Shown here: piece after piece, positions 53,074 through 60,831 of the stretch
How the letters are laid out: every line of letters begins with the position of its first letter
Position numbering within the stretch: position 1 is the first letter of the stretch
From: Ruminococcus sp. FMBCY1
Lineage (GTDB): Bacteria > Bacillota > Clostridia > Oscillospirales > Acutalibacteraceae
Reading direction: 5' to 3'
DNA length: 64,000 nucleotides
Assembly (NCBI RefSeq): GCF_023921805.1
Contig: NZ_CP074197.1
Coordinates: 1,798,001 to 1,862,000 of the forward strand
The notes under the pieces: generated by a model
Told to the model about the DNA's origin: nothing
The model's input: only the letters and a program-made list of their open reading frames with translations
Databases searched by the model: none
Translations under genes and position numbers: made by a program

Positions 53074-54037
53074 AAAGGAAATTAATGCGGTGACAGACAG
53101 CACAACCGCCGAGGTTACCGATAAGGAATTGGAGCTTATCAATGCGTATTCACGCAGAAAGCTGACAAAGGACGAGGTATATGTTTTCGGTGTGGTTTTG
53201 TGCGACAACGATATTGACCGTGACAACGAGCGTTTTACCGTGGAGTCGCTTTTTGAACTTGAAAAACTCTTTGTAGGCAAGACGGGTATTTTTGACCACT
53301 CGCCGACAGCCAAAAACCAGACGGCAAGAATTTTTGCCTGTTCGGTTGAAAGCGTTGACGGCAGAAAAACAGCAACGGGTGATGATTATTTCAGACTTAC
53401 CGCAAGGGCATATATTCCGAAAACCAAGGGTAACGATGAGATTATTCAGGCGATTGACAGCGGTATTTTAAAGGAAGTAAGCATAGGCTGTGCCGCAGGT
53501 GAAGTAAAATGCAGTGTTTGCGGCGAAAGCCTTAATCATTGCTCGCACATAAAGGGCGAAACCTACGGCGGCAGAAAGTGTTACGGCGAGCTTTGCGGTA
53601 TTTATGACGCTTACGAATGGAGTTTTGTTGCCGTGCCTGCACAAAGAAGTGCGGGAGTTATTAAAAGTTTTAAGGGAAAGGAAATGAAGATGGAAGAAAT
53701 TTTAAAGAGCATTTACACCGAAAAGGATATTAATTTAAGCGGTGAAGAGTGCAAAAAACTTTGCTCGTACATAGATGAGCTTAAGAAAAGTGCCGCCGAC
53801 GGAGTATATTACCGTGACAGCCTTACTTCGGAAGTGCTTAGATTATCGGCTGTTGTTCAGCCTGATATTTCAAGAGAAACTATGGAGAGCGTTGCAAAGA
53901 GTATGAGCGTAGTTCAGCTTAAGGAATTTAAAAATGCTTTTGAAAAAAGGGCGGACGGCATTTTGCCGTCGGTTCCCCAACTTTACAAACAGAAGAACGA
54001 TATTACAGCCGAATCAAACGGCAATTTTAAAATATAA
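53057..54037 (+). CDS. Prohead protease fused to scaffold-like tail
   Basis: This 326-residue protein begins with a prohead serine-protease domain: H in GIFDHSPTAKNQTARIF near residues 73-89 and S in ILKEVSIGCAAGEVKC near 138-153. An unusual Cys/His cluster (KCSVCGESLNHCSH) follows, resembling a small zinc site. The C-terminal third is helical and scaffold-like. An in-frame ATG at 53690 has AAAGG 8 bases upstream and could give a separate 115-residue scaffold, as in nested protease-scaffold genes of other phages. Confidence 0.8.
   Translation: MTGEIKKEINAVTDSTTAEVTDKELELINAYSRRKLTKDEVYVFGVVLCDNDIDRDNERFTVESLFELEKLFVGKTGIFDHSPTAKNQTARIFACSVESVDGRKTATGDDYFRLTARAYIPKTKGNDEIIQAIDSGILKEVSIGCAAGEVKCSVCGESLNHCSHIKGETYGGRKCYGELCGIYDAYEWSFVAVPAQRSAGVIKSFKGKEMKMEEILKSIYTEKDINLSGEECKKLCSYIDELKKSAADGVYYRDSLTSEVLRLSAVVQPDISRETMESVAKSMSVVQLKEFKNAFEKRADGILPSVPQLYKQKNDITAESNGNFKI
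53690..54037 (+). CDS. Possible nested scaffold protein (internal start)
   Basis: The internal ATG at 53690 is in frame with the protease gene and has its own ribosome site. The 115-residue product would be mostly helical (MEEILKSIYTEKDI onward), fitting a scaffold that shares its C-terminus with the protease. Translation from this site is inferred only. Confidence 0.4.
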   Translation: MEEILKSIYTEKDINLSGEECKKLCSYIDELKKSAADGVYYRDSLTSEVLRLSAVVQPDISRETMESVAKSMSVVQLKEFKNAFEKRADGILPSVPQLYKQKNDITAESNGNFKI

Positions 54038-54051
54038 CGGAGGAATAAATA

Positions 54052-54387
54052 ATGAATGTAAATTTTAACGGTTATGGCGAAAATGTGCTTACTTTTGAGG
54101 CAGGCACCAATCTTAAAACAGCGGGTGTTCCTGTAAAAATGACTGATGACGGCAAGGTAACGGCTTGCACAAGCGGAGAAGTATTCTGCGGTATTTGCCT
54201 TTCATTGAGAGGCGGTTATGCAACGGTTCAGCTTAAGGGCTATGTTACAATGCCCGCCAAATCAAAAATCACAGTGGGTTACAAGAAGCTTGCTGCGGGC
54301 GAGGGTTCTGCAGTGGCATCATCAACAACAGGCAGAGAGTATCTTGTGTTAAATTCAACAGCCGACTCGGTTGGCTTTATTCTTTAA
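54052..54387 (+). CDS. Head decoration-like protein (DUF2190-like)
   Basis: This 111-residue beta-rich protein lies between the protease and the major capsid gene, where decoration or stabilising proteins are encoded. The pattern AGTNLKTAGVPVKMTDDGKV, then GYATVQLKGYVTMP, resembles DUF2190-type capsid spike or cement proteins. A GGAGG site precedes the ATG. Confidence 0.7.
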   Translation: MNVNFNGYGENVLTFEAGTNLKTAGVPVKMTDDGKVTACTSGEVFCGICLSLRGGYATVQLKGYVTMPAKSKITVGYKKLAAGEGSAVASSTTGREYLVLNSTADSVGFIL

Positions 54388-54401
54388 GGAGGTAATTAAT
54401 T

Positions 54402-55412
54402 ATGGCAAATTTTGAAAACTTAACTATTGAAAAGGGTATGTATCAGGCAAAGGGAAAAACACTTACAGATGTGCTCGAAACTCTTGACCCGTCGGAAAAT
54501 TACAAGGGTACGGCGCTTTCAAATCTTGACGCTTTTTCAAGACAGCTCAAGCGCTTTGACATTAAGGTGAACGGCAGCGGCAGTGACTGCGTGGAAAAAT
54601 TCTTCCAATCCTCGGACTCGGCGGCACTTTTCCCAGAATATGTCAGCCGTGCGGTAAGACAGGGTATGGAGAGAGCGGATATTCTCCCGCAGATTGTGGC
54701 TACCGTTACAAATATTGACGGTATGGATTACAGAAGCATTGAGTCCGATATGACAGACGATGACAAGACTTTAAAGCCTGTGGGCGAGGGTGCTGTAATT
54801 CCGCAGACAAAAATCAAGACAAGAGAAAACCTCGTAAAACTTCACAAGCGTGGCAGAATGCTTGTGGCATCATATGAGGCGGTAAGATTTCAGCGTATTG
54901 ATTTGTTTACGGTTACATTAAGACGAATCGGCGAGTACATTGCAAGGGCACAGCTTAAAGACGCTATTGATGTGCTTGTAAACGGTGACGGCAACGCAAA
55001 TCCTGCGGCAAATGTTGATGTTGCGGCGAGCGGTTCAATTACTTATGCCGACCTTTTAAAACTTTGGTCACAGCTTTCACCGTATGAACTCAATACAATT
55101 ATTGCACCGACAGACGCTATGCAGAAGTTGCTTTCTATGAGCGAGATGCAGGATGCAAACGCAGGTCTTGATTTTCAGGCAAGCGGCAGAATGATTACAC
55201 CGCTCGGAGCATCTCTCCTTCATGCTCCGGAAATGACAGGCAGCAAGATTATCGGTTTTGACAAGAACTGCGCACTCGAAATGGTACAGGCAGGCAATGT
55301 AAATACCGATTATGACAAACTTATTGACCGTCAGCTTGAAAGAGCGGCAATCACCTGTACCGCAGGTTTTTCAAAGATTTTTGCGGATTCCGTAAAGACT
55401 TTGTCTTACTGA
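54402..55412 (+). CDS. Major capsid protein (HK97 fold)
   Basis: This 336-residue protein has the plan of an HK97-fold capsid: a helical N-arm (about 1-85), an E-loop region with MDYRSIESDMTDDDK near 110-125, the spine helix VRFQRIDLFTVTLRRIGEYIARA in two turns near 165-187, and a C-terminal A-domain ending in TAGFSKIFADSVKTL. The E-loop precedes SVIP-like text (EGAVIPQTKIKTRENLVKL), common in these proteins. Strong AGGAGG site. Confidence 0.9.
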   Translation: MANFENLTIEKGMYQAKGKTLTDVLETLDPSENYKGTALSNLDAFSRQLKRFDIKVNGSGSDCVEKFFQSSDSAALFPEYVSRAVRQGMERADILPQIVATVTNIDGMDYRSIESDMTDDDKTLKPVGEGAVIPQTKIKTRENLVKLHKRGRMLVASYEAVRFQRIDLFTVTLRRIGEYIARAQLKDAIDVLVNGDGNANPAANVDVAASGSITYADLLKLWSQLSPYELNTIIAPTDAMQKLLSMSEMQDANAGLDFQASGRMITPLGASLLHAPEMTGSKIIGFDKNCALEMVQAGNVNTDYDKLIDRQLERAAITCTAGFSKIFADSVKTLSY

Positions 55413-55424
55413 TGAGGTGAAGTT

Positions 55425-55784
55425 TTGAATACGGGCAACATTGTTGAAAAATTTGAACTGCTTTCCGGTATTGAGAGCAGTGAGTCGATTAAGTGGCGTA
55501 GTGTTGTGGACGATGCCTGTGCCTATGTGTATTCAAGAATTGCCGACAAACCGCTTTCCGCAAGCGATGAACGCAGGATTGAGTTTTTATGTGCCGTTTA
55601 TGCGTACAAACTTTATGTTATGTGCGGTAAAAGCGAAGTTTCTTCATTTAAGGCGGGAGATGTTACCGTAACAGCTCCTGCCGATGAGGGCGACAAAGCC
55701 GAAAAGCTCTGGCAGGACCAGCTTGCAAAATGTTCTGATTTAATTAAGAAAGAGGGATTTTTGTTCGGGAGAGTGGTAACTTGA
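55425..55784 (+). CDS. Head-tail connector protein (gp6/YqbG-like)
   Basis: This 119-residue helical protein follows the capsid gene, the usual place for the adaptor that docks on the portal. It has long amphipathic helices (IKWRSVVDDACAYVYSRIAD, then EFLCAVYAYKLYVMC) and a short beta loop (FKAGDVTVTA), as in gp6-type connectors. Start is TTG, following GAGGTG by 7 bases. It overlaps the next gene by four bases. Confidence 0.72.
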   Translation: MNTGNIVEKFELLSGIESSESIKWRSVVDDACAYVYSRIADKPLSASDERRIEFLCAVYAYKLYVMCGKSEVSSFKAGDVTVTAPADEGDKAEKLWQDQLAKCSDLIKKEGFLFGRVVT

Positions 55785-56137
55785 AAATCTACGGCACAGT
55801 AGGCAAACTTATTGACAGATACGGCACGGAAGTTACGGTCGATAACGAAAAGACAAAGGCTTTTATTCAGCCGATAAGGTATAACAGCAGATATTACGGT
55901 ACAACAAAACGCAAAGTGTCGGGAACGGTTACTTCGGAAAGATTTTTGTATATAGGCAAGCCCGAAACAAAACTGACTTGCGACAAAAGCGTAATACAAA
56001 TCGCAGACCGTAAATATATTGTTAGGAGATACGATATTTACCGTGTGGGCAGGTACGGAGTATATGCATATGGCGTACTTGCACCGTGCGGTGAGGTATT
56101 GGAGGATGAGTATGAATCAGATAACTACACAACTTGA
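55781..56137 (+). CDS. Head-closure/stopper-like protein
   Basis: This 118-residue beta-rich protein fits the second connector (stopper, YqbH/gp16-like) by position and composition: TVGKLIDRYGTEVTVDN, AFIQPIRYNSRYYG and the ARG-rich barrel strands VIQIADRKYIVRRYDIYRVG. Start is TTG inside the upstream stop (TTGA). It overlaps the following gene by 26 bases. Confidence 0.65.
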   Translation: MKIYGTVGKLIDRYGTEVTVDNEKTKAFIQPIRYNSRYYGTTKRKVSGTVTSERFLYIGKPETKLTCDKSVIQIADRKYIVRRYDIYRVGRYGVYAYGVLAPCGEVLEDEYESDNYTT

Positions 56138-56543
56138 CAGAATTATTGCAAGGCTTAAGCAAAACGAAAAACTTGCAAAGGTAAAGTTTATCAGAGAGCA
56201 CGGAAACCACGGTGCAGAGATAAATTTAACAAGTTTTCTTGCGGTAGTTGCGGTTACGGATACCGTACTTTCAAAAAAGTATGTGGGTGATTATCTTTCC
56301 GCATCTGTAAAGGGCGAGCAATTTTTGGCAAAAGTGCAGATCTTTGTTTATGCTCCTGCCGATGAAAACGGCAACGGACTTTCTGAAATAACCTGCGAGA
56401 TTATGCAGGGATTGAAAAAGGCGGATACCGAAAAAATAATTTCGGAACTGTCGGTATCCGCAATCGATTTTGATACAGATATAAATGCTATTTTCAGAAA
56501 AGTTGAGTTTACTATGGAATTTTTTGTTTGCGAGGAGGTTTAA
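56112..56543 (+). CDS. Tail terminator-like protein (XkdJ-type position)
   Basis: This 143-residue protein lies where the tail-completion gene is found in PBSX-like clusters. The fold looks alpha/beta (IIARLKQNEKLAKVKFIREH; FLAVVAVTDTVLSKKYVG; EITCEIMQGLKKADTEKI). The start at 56112 follows GGAGG by 6 bases. It would cap the head side of a tail tube. It is the last normal-sized protein before the reduced tail segment. Confidence 0.6.
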   Translation: MNQITTQLDRIIARLKQNEKLAKVKFIREHGNHGAEINLTSFLAVVAVTDTVLSKKYVGDYLSASVKGEQFLAKVQIFVYAPADENGNGLSEITCEIMQGLKKADTEKIISELSVSAIDFDTDINAIFRKVEFTMEFFVCEEV

Positions 56544-56546
56544 AGG

Positions 56547-56906
56547 TTGAGGGAATTTTTAAAGGGAGAGGATATTACCGTGCTTAAAAACGGCAATATC
56601 CTTGGAGGAATAATAAGTGTTGAAACGCATAAAAACAGCACGGTTTATGGGGTGAAACAGTATATGAGCGACAGTGTGAGCTGTGCACATACAAAGGACG
56701 AATACACTGTTACCATAGAAATGAATGTGCCGAGCAGAGAGGGCTTTTTAAAGGAAAGCAGAATGGACAGCATTGAACTGAAAACTGCCGACGGCAGTGA
56801 AACCTACAGAAATTGCACGGTGAAAAGTGCATGGTGCAGACACAAATCCGCCGATTTTTCAATACTGAAAATGGTGCTCGGCTGCGAGAAAAGAGAGGTT
56901 ACATAA
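56547..56906 (+). CDS. Short tail-tube-like protein candidate
   Basis: This 119-residue beta-rich protein occupies the place where sheath, tube and tape measure genes normally stand. The strands (DITVLKNGNILGGIISVETH, then DEYTVTIEMNVPS) resemble a tube or tube-initiator fold, but it is shorter than XkdM-type tubes (about 145 residues) and the match is weak. Start is TTG, 8 bases after GAGGAGG. The stop overlaps the next ATG. Confidence 0.5.
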   Translation: MREFLKGEDITVLKNGNILGGIISVETHKNSTVYGVKQYMSDSVSCAHTKDEYTVTIEMNVPSREGFLKESRMDSIELKTADGSETYRNCTVKSAWCRHKSADFSILKMVLGCEKREVT

Positions 56907-57034
56907 TGAATTACAAAGAAAATGATTTTGCCAAAAACGAGGGACAGGCTGAAAAAATCAGCGAGGAACTTGAAAGAGAGAGCAGACGATACAGTCACGG
57001 ATTTTCGGAGGAAGAAGAGGCAAGAGAAAGATGA
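56906..57034 (+). CDS. 42-residue acidic protein in the tape-measure position
   Basis: This tiny charged helical protein (MNYKENDFAKNEGQAEKISE onward, ending in EEEEARER) starts in the stop of the previous gene (TAATG) and overlaps the next by four bases (ATGA). By position it replaces the tape-measure chaperone and the tape measure itself. Its coupling on both sides argues that it is translated. Function unknown. Confidence 0.65.
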   Translation: MNYKENDFAKNEGQAEKISEELERESRRYSHGFSEEEEARER

Positions 57035-57549
57035 CGCTTGTTCCTATGAGATTTAAAAACTATGAATGGAGATATAATCCGGAAGAGATAAGTTTTGAGT
57101 GTGAAAAAAACATACAGGAGCTTAACTCACCGAAAAACACGGCATATATTCAGAACCTCGGCAGAAAAAACAGGCTTATAAAAGGAAAGGGTCAGCTTTG
57201 CGGAGCGGATTGCCACGAGCAGTTTGCAAATTTGTGGAAAGTTTTTGAGGAGGGCGGAGTAGGTGTGCTTGCTTTGCCGTTTATAAAACCGGTGTATGCG
57301 GTGTTTGAAAAACTTACGGTAATCGGCGAGCCTGTACCCGATATGCTTACATACAGCTTTGTTTTCAGAGAAGTTATGGAGAAAGAGAAGAAAACGGCGG
57401 TAAATACATACATCACAAAAGCAGGCGAATGTTTGTGGGATATTTCTTACGCTTTCAATGCTCGGATTGAAACGCTGTTAAAACTCAATCCGTGGGTTAA
57501 GCGGGCGGACGAGCTTATGCAAAAAGGAAAGGTGATAAAGCTGTGCTGA
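57031..57549 (+). CDS. LysM-containing baseplate/tail protein (XkdP-like)
   Basis: This 172-residue protein has an N-terminal beta domain (PMRFKNYEWRYNPEEISFEC) and a C-terminal LysM-like repeat (TYITKAGECLWDISYAFNAR to KLNPWVKRADELM, about residues 125-165). The plan matches XkdP/gp53-type baseplate proteins of contractile tails, which bind peptidoglycan or position the hub. It normally follows the tape measure gene. Confidence 0.8.
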   Translation: MTLVPMRFKNYEWRYNPEEISFECEKNIQELNSPKNTAYIQNLGRKNRLIKGKGQLCGADCHEQFANLWKVFEEGGVGVLALPFIKPVYAVFEKLTVIGEPVPDMLTYSFVFREVMEKEKKTAVNTYITKAGECLWDISYAFNARIETLLKLNPWVKRADELMQKGKVIKLC

Positions 57550-58469
57550 AATTTAAGATGACAACGCATAGCGGAATGCTTTTACTGCCGTCACCCGTTA
57601 CCGTGGTGTATAACAGTGAGTTTTCTGTGCCTGCCGATGATGTAACCGTTGAATTTCCGTATATCAAAGGATGCGAGGACGGCGATTTTCTTTACGGCTT
57701 TGACGGCGAAAACTTAGTGTTTAAGGGGCAGATTGACGAAATTATCACCAAAAGCAGCGGTGAGAAAATTACCGTAAAAATTACGGCGAGGAGTATGGCG
57801 AGTGTTTTGCTTGACAACGAGGCAGAACCTTGCATTTACTTTAATGCGTCATCATCCGTGATTTTTGAACGGCATTTACAGCCGTTTGGCTTTAACGGTT
57901 ACATCGGCGACAACAATCCTTATTTCGGTTATATAAAAATCAGTAAGGGCATGAGCCAATGGCAGGTGCTTGAAAATTATTGCGTAAATAAATACGGAAA
58001 AAAGCCGAGAATTACAGGCGACGGCAGAGTTATATTAAACGGCGGTATCAACGGTGAAGTGCTTTGCTTCGGCAACAATGAAAGTTACAGGTATATTTCG
58101 GCGGAAAGCAGAATAAAGCGTTACAAGGTGATTTCCGATGTCAGATTAAAGGTGAAGCAGGGCAACAGATACGGCAGTGTAATAAAAAACAGCCTTGCGG
58201 ATACAAGGCTTGTGCGCAGAAGATATGTTGACGCATTGACAGGCGGTGGTTCTGTGGGAACAGCCGACAGAATTATAAGCACCAGCAACGGTAATGCTTT
58301 TGAAATTGAACTTGTATGTCCGTATATGCTTATGTGCGAGGTCGGCAACAAAGCAACGATTAACGATGAGGTTATCGGTTCTTATGACGGACTTTATGTG
58401 CACAAGATAAGATACACTGCCGACAGCAAGAGCGAAAAAACAGTTATTACACTGAAAAAGGAGATTTGA
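57543..58469 (+). CDS. Baseplate hub protein (XkdQ/YqbQ-like)
   Basis: This 308-residue protein matches the XkdQ hub family: N-terminal strands with VTVEFPYIKGCEDGDF near residues 35-50, the ITARSMASVLLDNEAEP block near 82-98, ISKGMSQWQVLENYCVN near 137-153, and a C-terminal barrel ending in SEKTVITLKKEI. It forms the central hub below the tube. Start is GTG, overlapping the LysM gene by seven bases. Confidence 0.82.
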   Translation: MLKFKMTTHSGMLLLPSPVTVVYNSEFSVPADDVTVEFPYIKGCEDGDFLYGFDGENLVFKGQIDEIITKSSGEKITVKITARSMASVLLDNEAEPCIYFNASSSVIFERHLQPFGFNGYIGDNNPYFGYIKISKGMSQWQVLENYCVNKYGKKPRITGDGRVILNGGINGEVLCFGNNESYRYISAESRIKRYKVISDVRLKVKQGNRYGSVIKNSLADTRLVRRRYVDALTGGGSVGTADRIISTSNGNAFEIELVCPYMLMCEVGNKATINDEVIGSYDGLYVHKIRYTADSKSEKTVITLKKEI

Positions 58470-58470
58470 T

Positions 58471-58809
58471 ATGTGGATTGCGGAGAATTTAAGTAAAAAT
58501 TCAATTAATAAACCTACAGCGGAGAGCGGTAATGTTGTGATGAGTGAAATCGGCAACAATGCGATCATCGCCTCGGGCGAACATATAGGACTTGATTTTG
58601 TTACACCGTACGGAATCGTGTCTATTCCTCCCGTAAAGGAAAAAGCCGTTGTACTTCCGCTTGCCGACAAGGAGGTTTGCGTGGGCGTTATTTCGGAGGT
58701 TTCTTCCGTTCAGCCGGGTGAAATCCTGCTTAAGTCAAAGGGCGGTGCAGAAGTATATCTGAAAAATGACGGCTCGGTATATATAAACGGTGTAAAGGTT
58801 GGTGACTGA
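58471..58809 (+). CDS. Baseplate spike-like protein (gpV/XkdR-type position)
   Basis: This 112-residue beta-rich protein has an OB-like start (SEIGNNAIIASGEHIGLDFV, PYGIVSIPPVKEKAVV) and a C-terminal strand-repeat (GEILLKSKGGAEVYLKNDGS) as in gpV-type spikes. It probably forms the membrane-piercing tip or its mount. It begins 1 base after the hub stop. Confidence 0.7.
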   Translation: MWIAENLSKNSINKPTAESGNVVMSEIGNNAIIASGEHIGLDFVTPYGIVSIPPVKEKAVVLPLADKEVCVGVISEVSSVQPGEILLKSKGGAEVYLKNDGSVYINGVKVGD

Positions 58810-59152
58810 TACGGATACGCTGATTAAAAATAAAGATATTGCGGTTGACAGCGGCGGCAGGTATATTCATATTTCGGGTGACGATGAAATTTTACAGCAG
58901 GCATTTTTTAAAATCAGCGCAAAATTTGCAGGCTTTGTGTATAACCGTGAACTCGGATGTGAACTAAACCAGGTGGATTTTGATGATGAGAATTTTCAAG
59001 AAAAAGTTAATCTTATAATGTCGCAGGCACTGGCGGATTTTCCGACAGTTACTGCGAAAGTTTTGGCTTTGAGAAAACCGAAATTCAGTATCAGACTGAT
59101 TTGCAACGAAAGCGTAAGAGAGGAGATTATTAATACAGATGATTACCTATGA
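58799..59152 (+). CDS. Baseplate wedge protein, gp25/XkdS-like
   Basis: This 117-residue protein matches the gp25-like/DUF2634 wedge family: GGRYIHISGDDEILQQAFFK near residues 17-36 and RELGCELNQVDFD near 50-62. It connects the hub with baseplate J. The start is TTG 58799 or GTG 58802; both overlap the spike-like gene. Confidence 0.75.
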   Translation: MVTDTDTLIKNKDIAVDSGGRYIHISGDDEILQQAFFKISAKFAGFVYNRELGCELNQVDFDDENFQEKVNLIMSQALADFPTVTAKVLALRKPKFSIRLICNESVREEIINTDDYL

Positions 59153-60197
59153 TGAAATTTACAACAGAATGAAATCGGAGTTTTCGGCAAAAAGCAAATA
59201 TGATTTTGACGAAGCGAGTGATGCGGCAATAAGAATGAGAGTGCTTGCAGGCGAAATTTTTAACGCAATGACAAATATTGAGTGGCTGAAAAATCAGATG
59301 TTTGTTGCTACCGCAAGCGGCGAGTATCTTGATTATTTTGCATCTCAAAGAGGACTTGAGCGTAAGCAGGCGCAGAAAGCGCAGGGTGAACTTACATTCT
59401 TTATCAATGAACCTGTTGAAAACAGCATTTTTATTCCTAAAGGAAGTATGGTCGCCACGGCAGACACCGAGCCGCTAAGATATGTTACTGTTGAAGATGC
59501 GGAGATTGCGGCGGGAAATACACTTGTCAGCGTTTCGGCAGAGGCGGACAAGGCGGGTAAGATTTCAAATATTCCCATTAATACAGCAAAAATCATTGTA
59601 TCCGCACCTGCGGAAATCAATTACGCATATAACAGAGAACCGTTTGAGGACGGTTGTGACGCAGAAACCGACGATGAATTAAGGGAAAGAATTAAGGCAA
59701 GTTTTCTTGTGCCGTCAAACGGAACAAACAAAGCATATTACGAAAAACTTGCGCTAAGTGTACCCGGAATTACTAAAGCGGGAGTTATAGCAAAGGGCAG
59801 AGGTACGGGCACGGTAGATGTATATGTAAGCAACGGAGAAAATTCACCGTCATCGGCGGCAGTGGCACAAGCGCAGGTGCTTATCGCCAAAAACAGAGAA
59901 CTGAATGTTGATGTTAAAGTTATTTCGGCACAATTGAGAAAAATTAATTTGTCTGTCGCAGTGTATGCTAAAGACGGATATATCAGAAATGATATAGTGA
60001 ACATTTGTACACAGGTGTTTAAAGATTACTTAAATGAAATTGAGATCGGCGGTACTATGTATGTGGCGGAGCTTGGAAAAAGGCTGATGAACAGCGGCTG
60101 TATTTGTTCATATAAATTTCCGACGAATTTTGTTGATGTGAATGCGACGGCGGCACAGGTATTTTCGGTCGGCACTGTAAAAATTGAGGTGAAATGA
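59139..60197 (+). CDS. Baseplate J-like protein (XkdT)
   Basis: This 352-residue wedge protein is of the baseplate-J family (T4 gp6-like, XkdT). Typical blocks are GEYLDYFASQRGLERKQAQK near residues 64-83, the AETDDELRERIKASF helix near 176-190, VPGITKAGVIAKGRGTGTVD near 206-225 and a C-terminal insert-free domain. It is characteristic of contractile tails, which makes the absence of a sheath gene striking. Confidence 0.9.
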   Translation: MITYDEIYNRMKSEFSAKSKYDFDEASDAAIRMRVLAGEIFNAMTNIEWLKNQMFVATASGEYLDYFASQRGLERKQAQKAQGELTFFINEPVENSIFIPKGSMVATADTEPLRYVTVEDAEIAAGNTLVSVSAEADKAGKISNIPINTAKIIVSAPAEINYAYNREPFEDGCDAETDDELRERIKASFLVPSNGTNKAYYEKLALSVPGITKAGVIAKGRGTGTVDVYVSNGENSPSSAAVAQAQVLIAKNRELNVDVKVISAQLRKINLSVAVYAKDGYIRNDIVNICTQVFKDYLNEIEIGGTMYVAELGKRLMNSGCICSYKFPTNFVDVNATAAQVFSVGTVKIEVK

Positions 60198-60673
60198 TGG
60201 ACAGTTATACTTCAATGATTAAAAAACTTACGGATACCAAACTTTATTTGGTTAGAACAGGCGGCAGAACTTATGCGGAATTAAAAGCCTTTGCCGCAGG
60301 GCTTGATCTGCTTTTTAACGAGCTTGACGAAATGCTTAAAGAATATTTCATTGACACGGCGCAAAGTTACGGACTTACCGAACGGGAAAGATTTACAGGC
60401 GCAGTGAGAGATGATTTGAGTATTGAGAAAAGGCGGGAACTTTTAAAGATAAGAGAGCAGACAAACGAGGAGTTTTGTACTCCCGAGGGTTTTAATAAAA
60501 TTTTGGAGGGATACGGACTCGGTAATTTTAAAATCACCGAAAATCCGTCCCAAAACGCTTTGAGCGTAAAAATTTCCGATTCCTTGAGCGAATTAAATAA
60601 AGTATGGGTAAATAAGATGATTGAAAAAGACTTCCCTGCTCATCTTGAGATTACGGTTGAATTTGCAAGTTGA
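60194..60673 (+). CDS. Baseplate protein XkdU-like (DUF2313/YmfQ)
   Basis: This 159-residue protein has the helical start of XkdU/YmfQ proteins (LDLLFNELDEMLKEYFIDTA; ERERFTGAVRDDLSIEKRRE) and a C-terminal beta domain. In PBSX the fibre gene comes next; here no fibre follows and the operon ends. The fibre-like gene at 33.3 kb is the likely partner. Confidence 0.82.
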   Translation: MMDSYTSMIKKLTDTKLYLVRTGGRTYAELKAFAAGLDLLFNELDEMLKEYFIDTAQSYGLTERERFTGAVRDDLSIEKRRELLKIREQTNEEFCTPEGFNKILEGYGLGNFKITENPSQNALSVKISDSLSELNKVWVNKMIEKDFPAHLEITVEFAS

Positions 60674-60792
60674 TTTTAAGGGCGAACGGTAAAGTGTGGT
60701 TCGGCTTACTTTAGTCAAGCGACAAAATATTAAATAACAAAAAATTTGAGCGGTAAACCACAACCCACCACTCATTAAAATACAAACAAAAA

Positions 60793-60830
60793 ACTCCTAT
60801 CGGTAATGGTTACTGATAGGAGTGTAATTT
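60793..60830. terminator. Bidirectional terminator at the end of the phage-derived operon
   Basis: ACTCCTATC (60793-60801) pairs with GATAGGAGT (60815-60823), U-rich on both sides. It also ends the convergent CpXC gene. Confidence 0.85.
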
Positions 60831-60831
60831 T

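Larger units (their letters stand above)
50182..60673 (+). mobile_element. Domesticated phage-derived head and baseplate operon
   Basis: Sixteen tightly packed same-strand genes run from terminase to the XkdU-like gene, with overlaps throughout. Head genes are complete. Tail genes jump from a terminator-like protein through two tiny proteins straight to LysM, hub and baseplate genes. No sheath, tape measure, lysis, integrase, repressor or replication gene is present. It is flanked by a spore gene and a CpXC gene, and its composition resembles the backbone. Confidence 0.8.
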
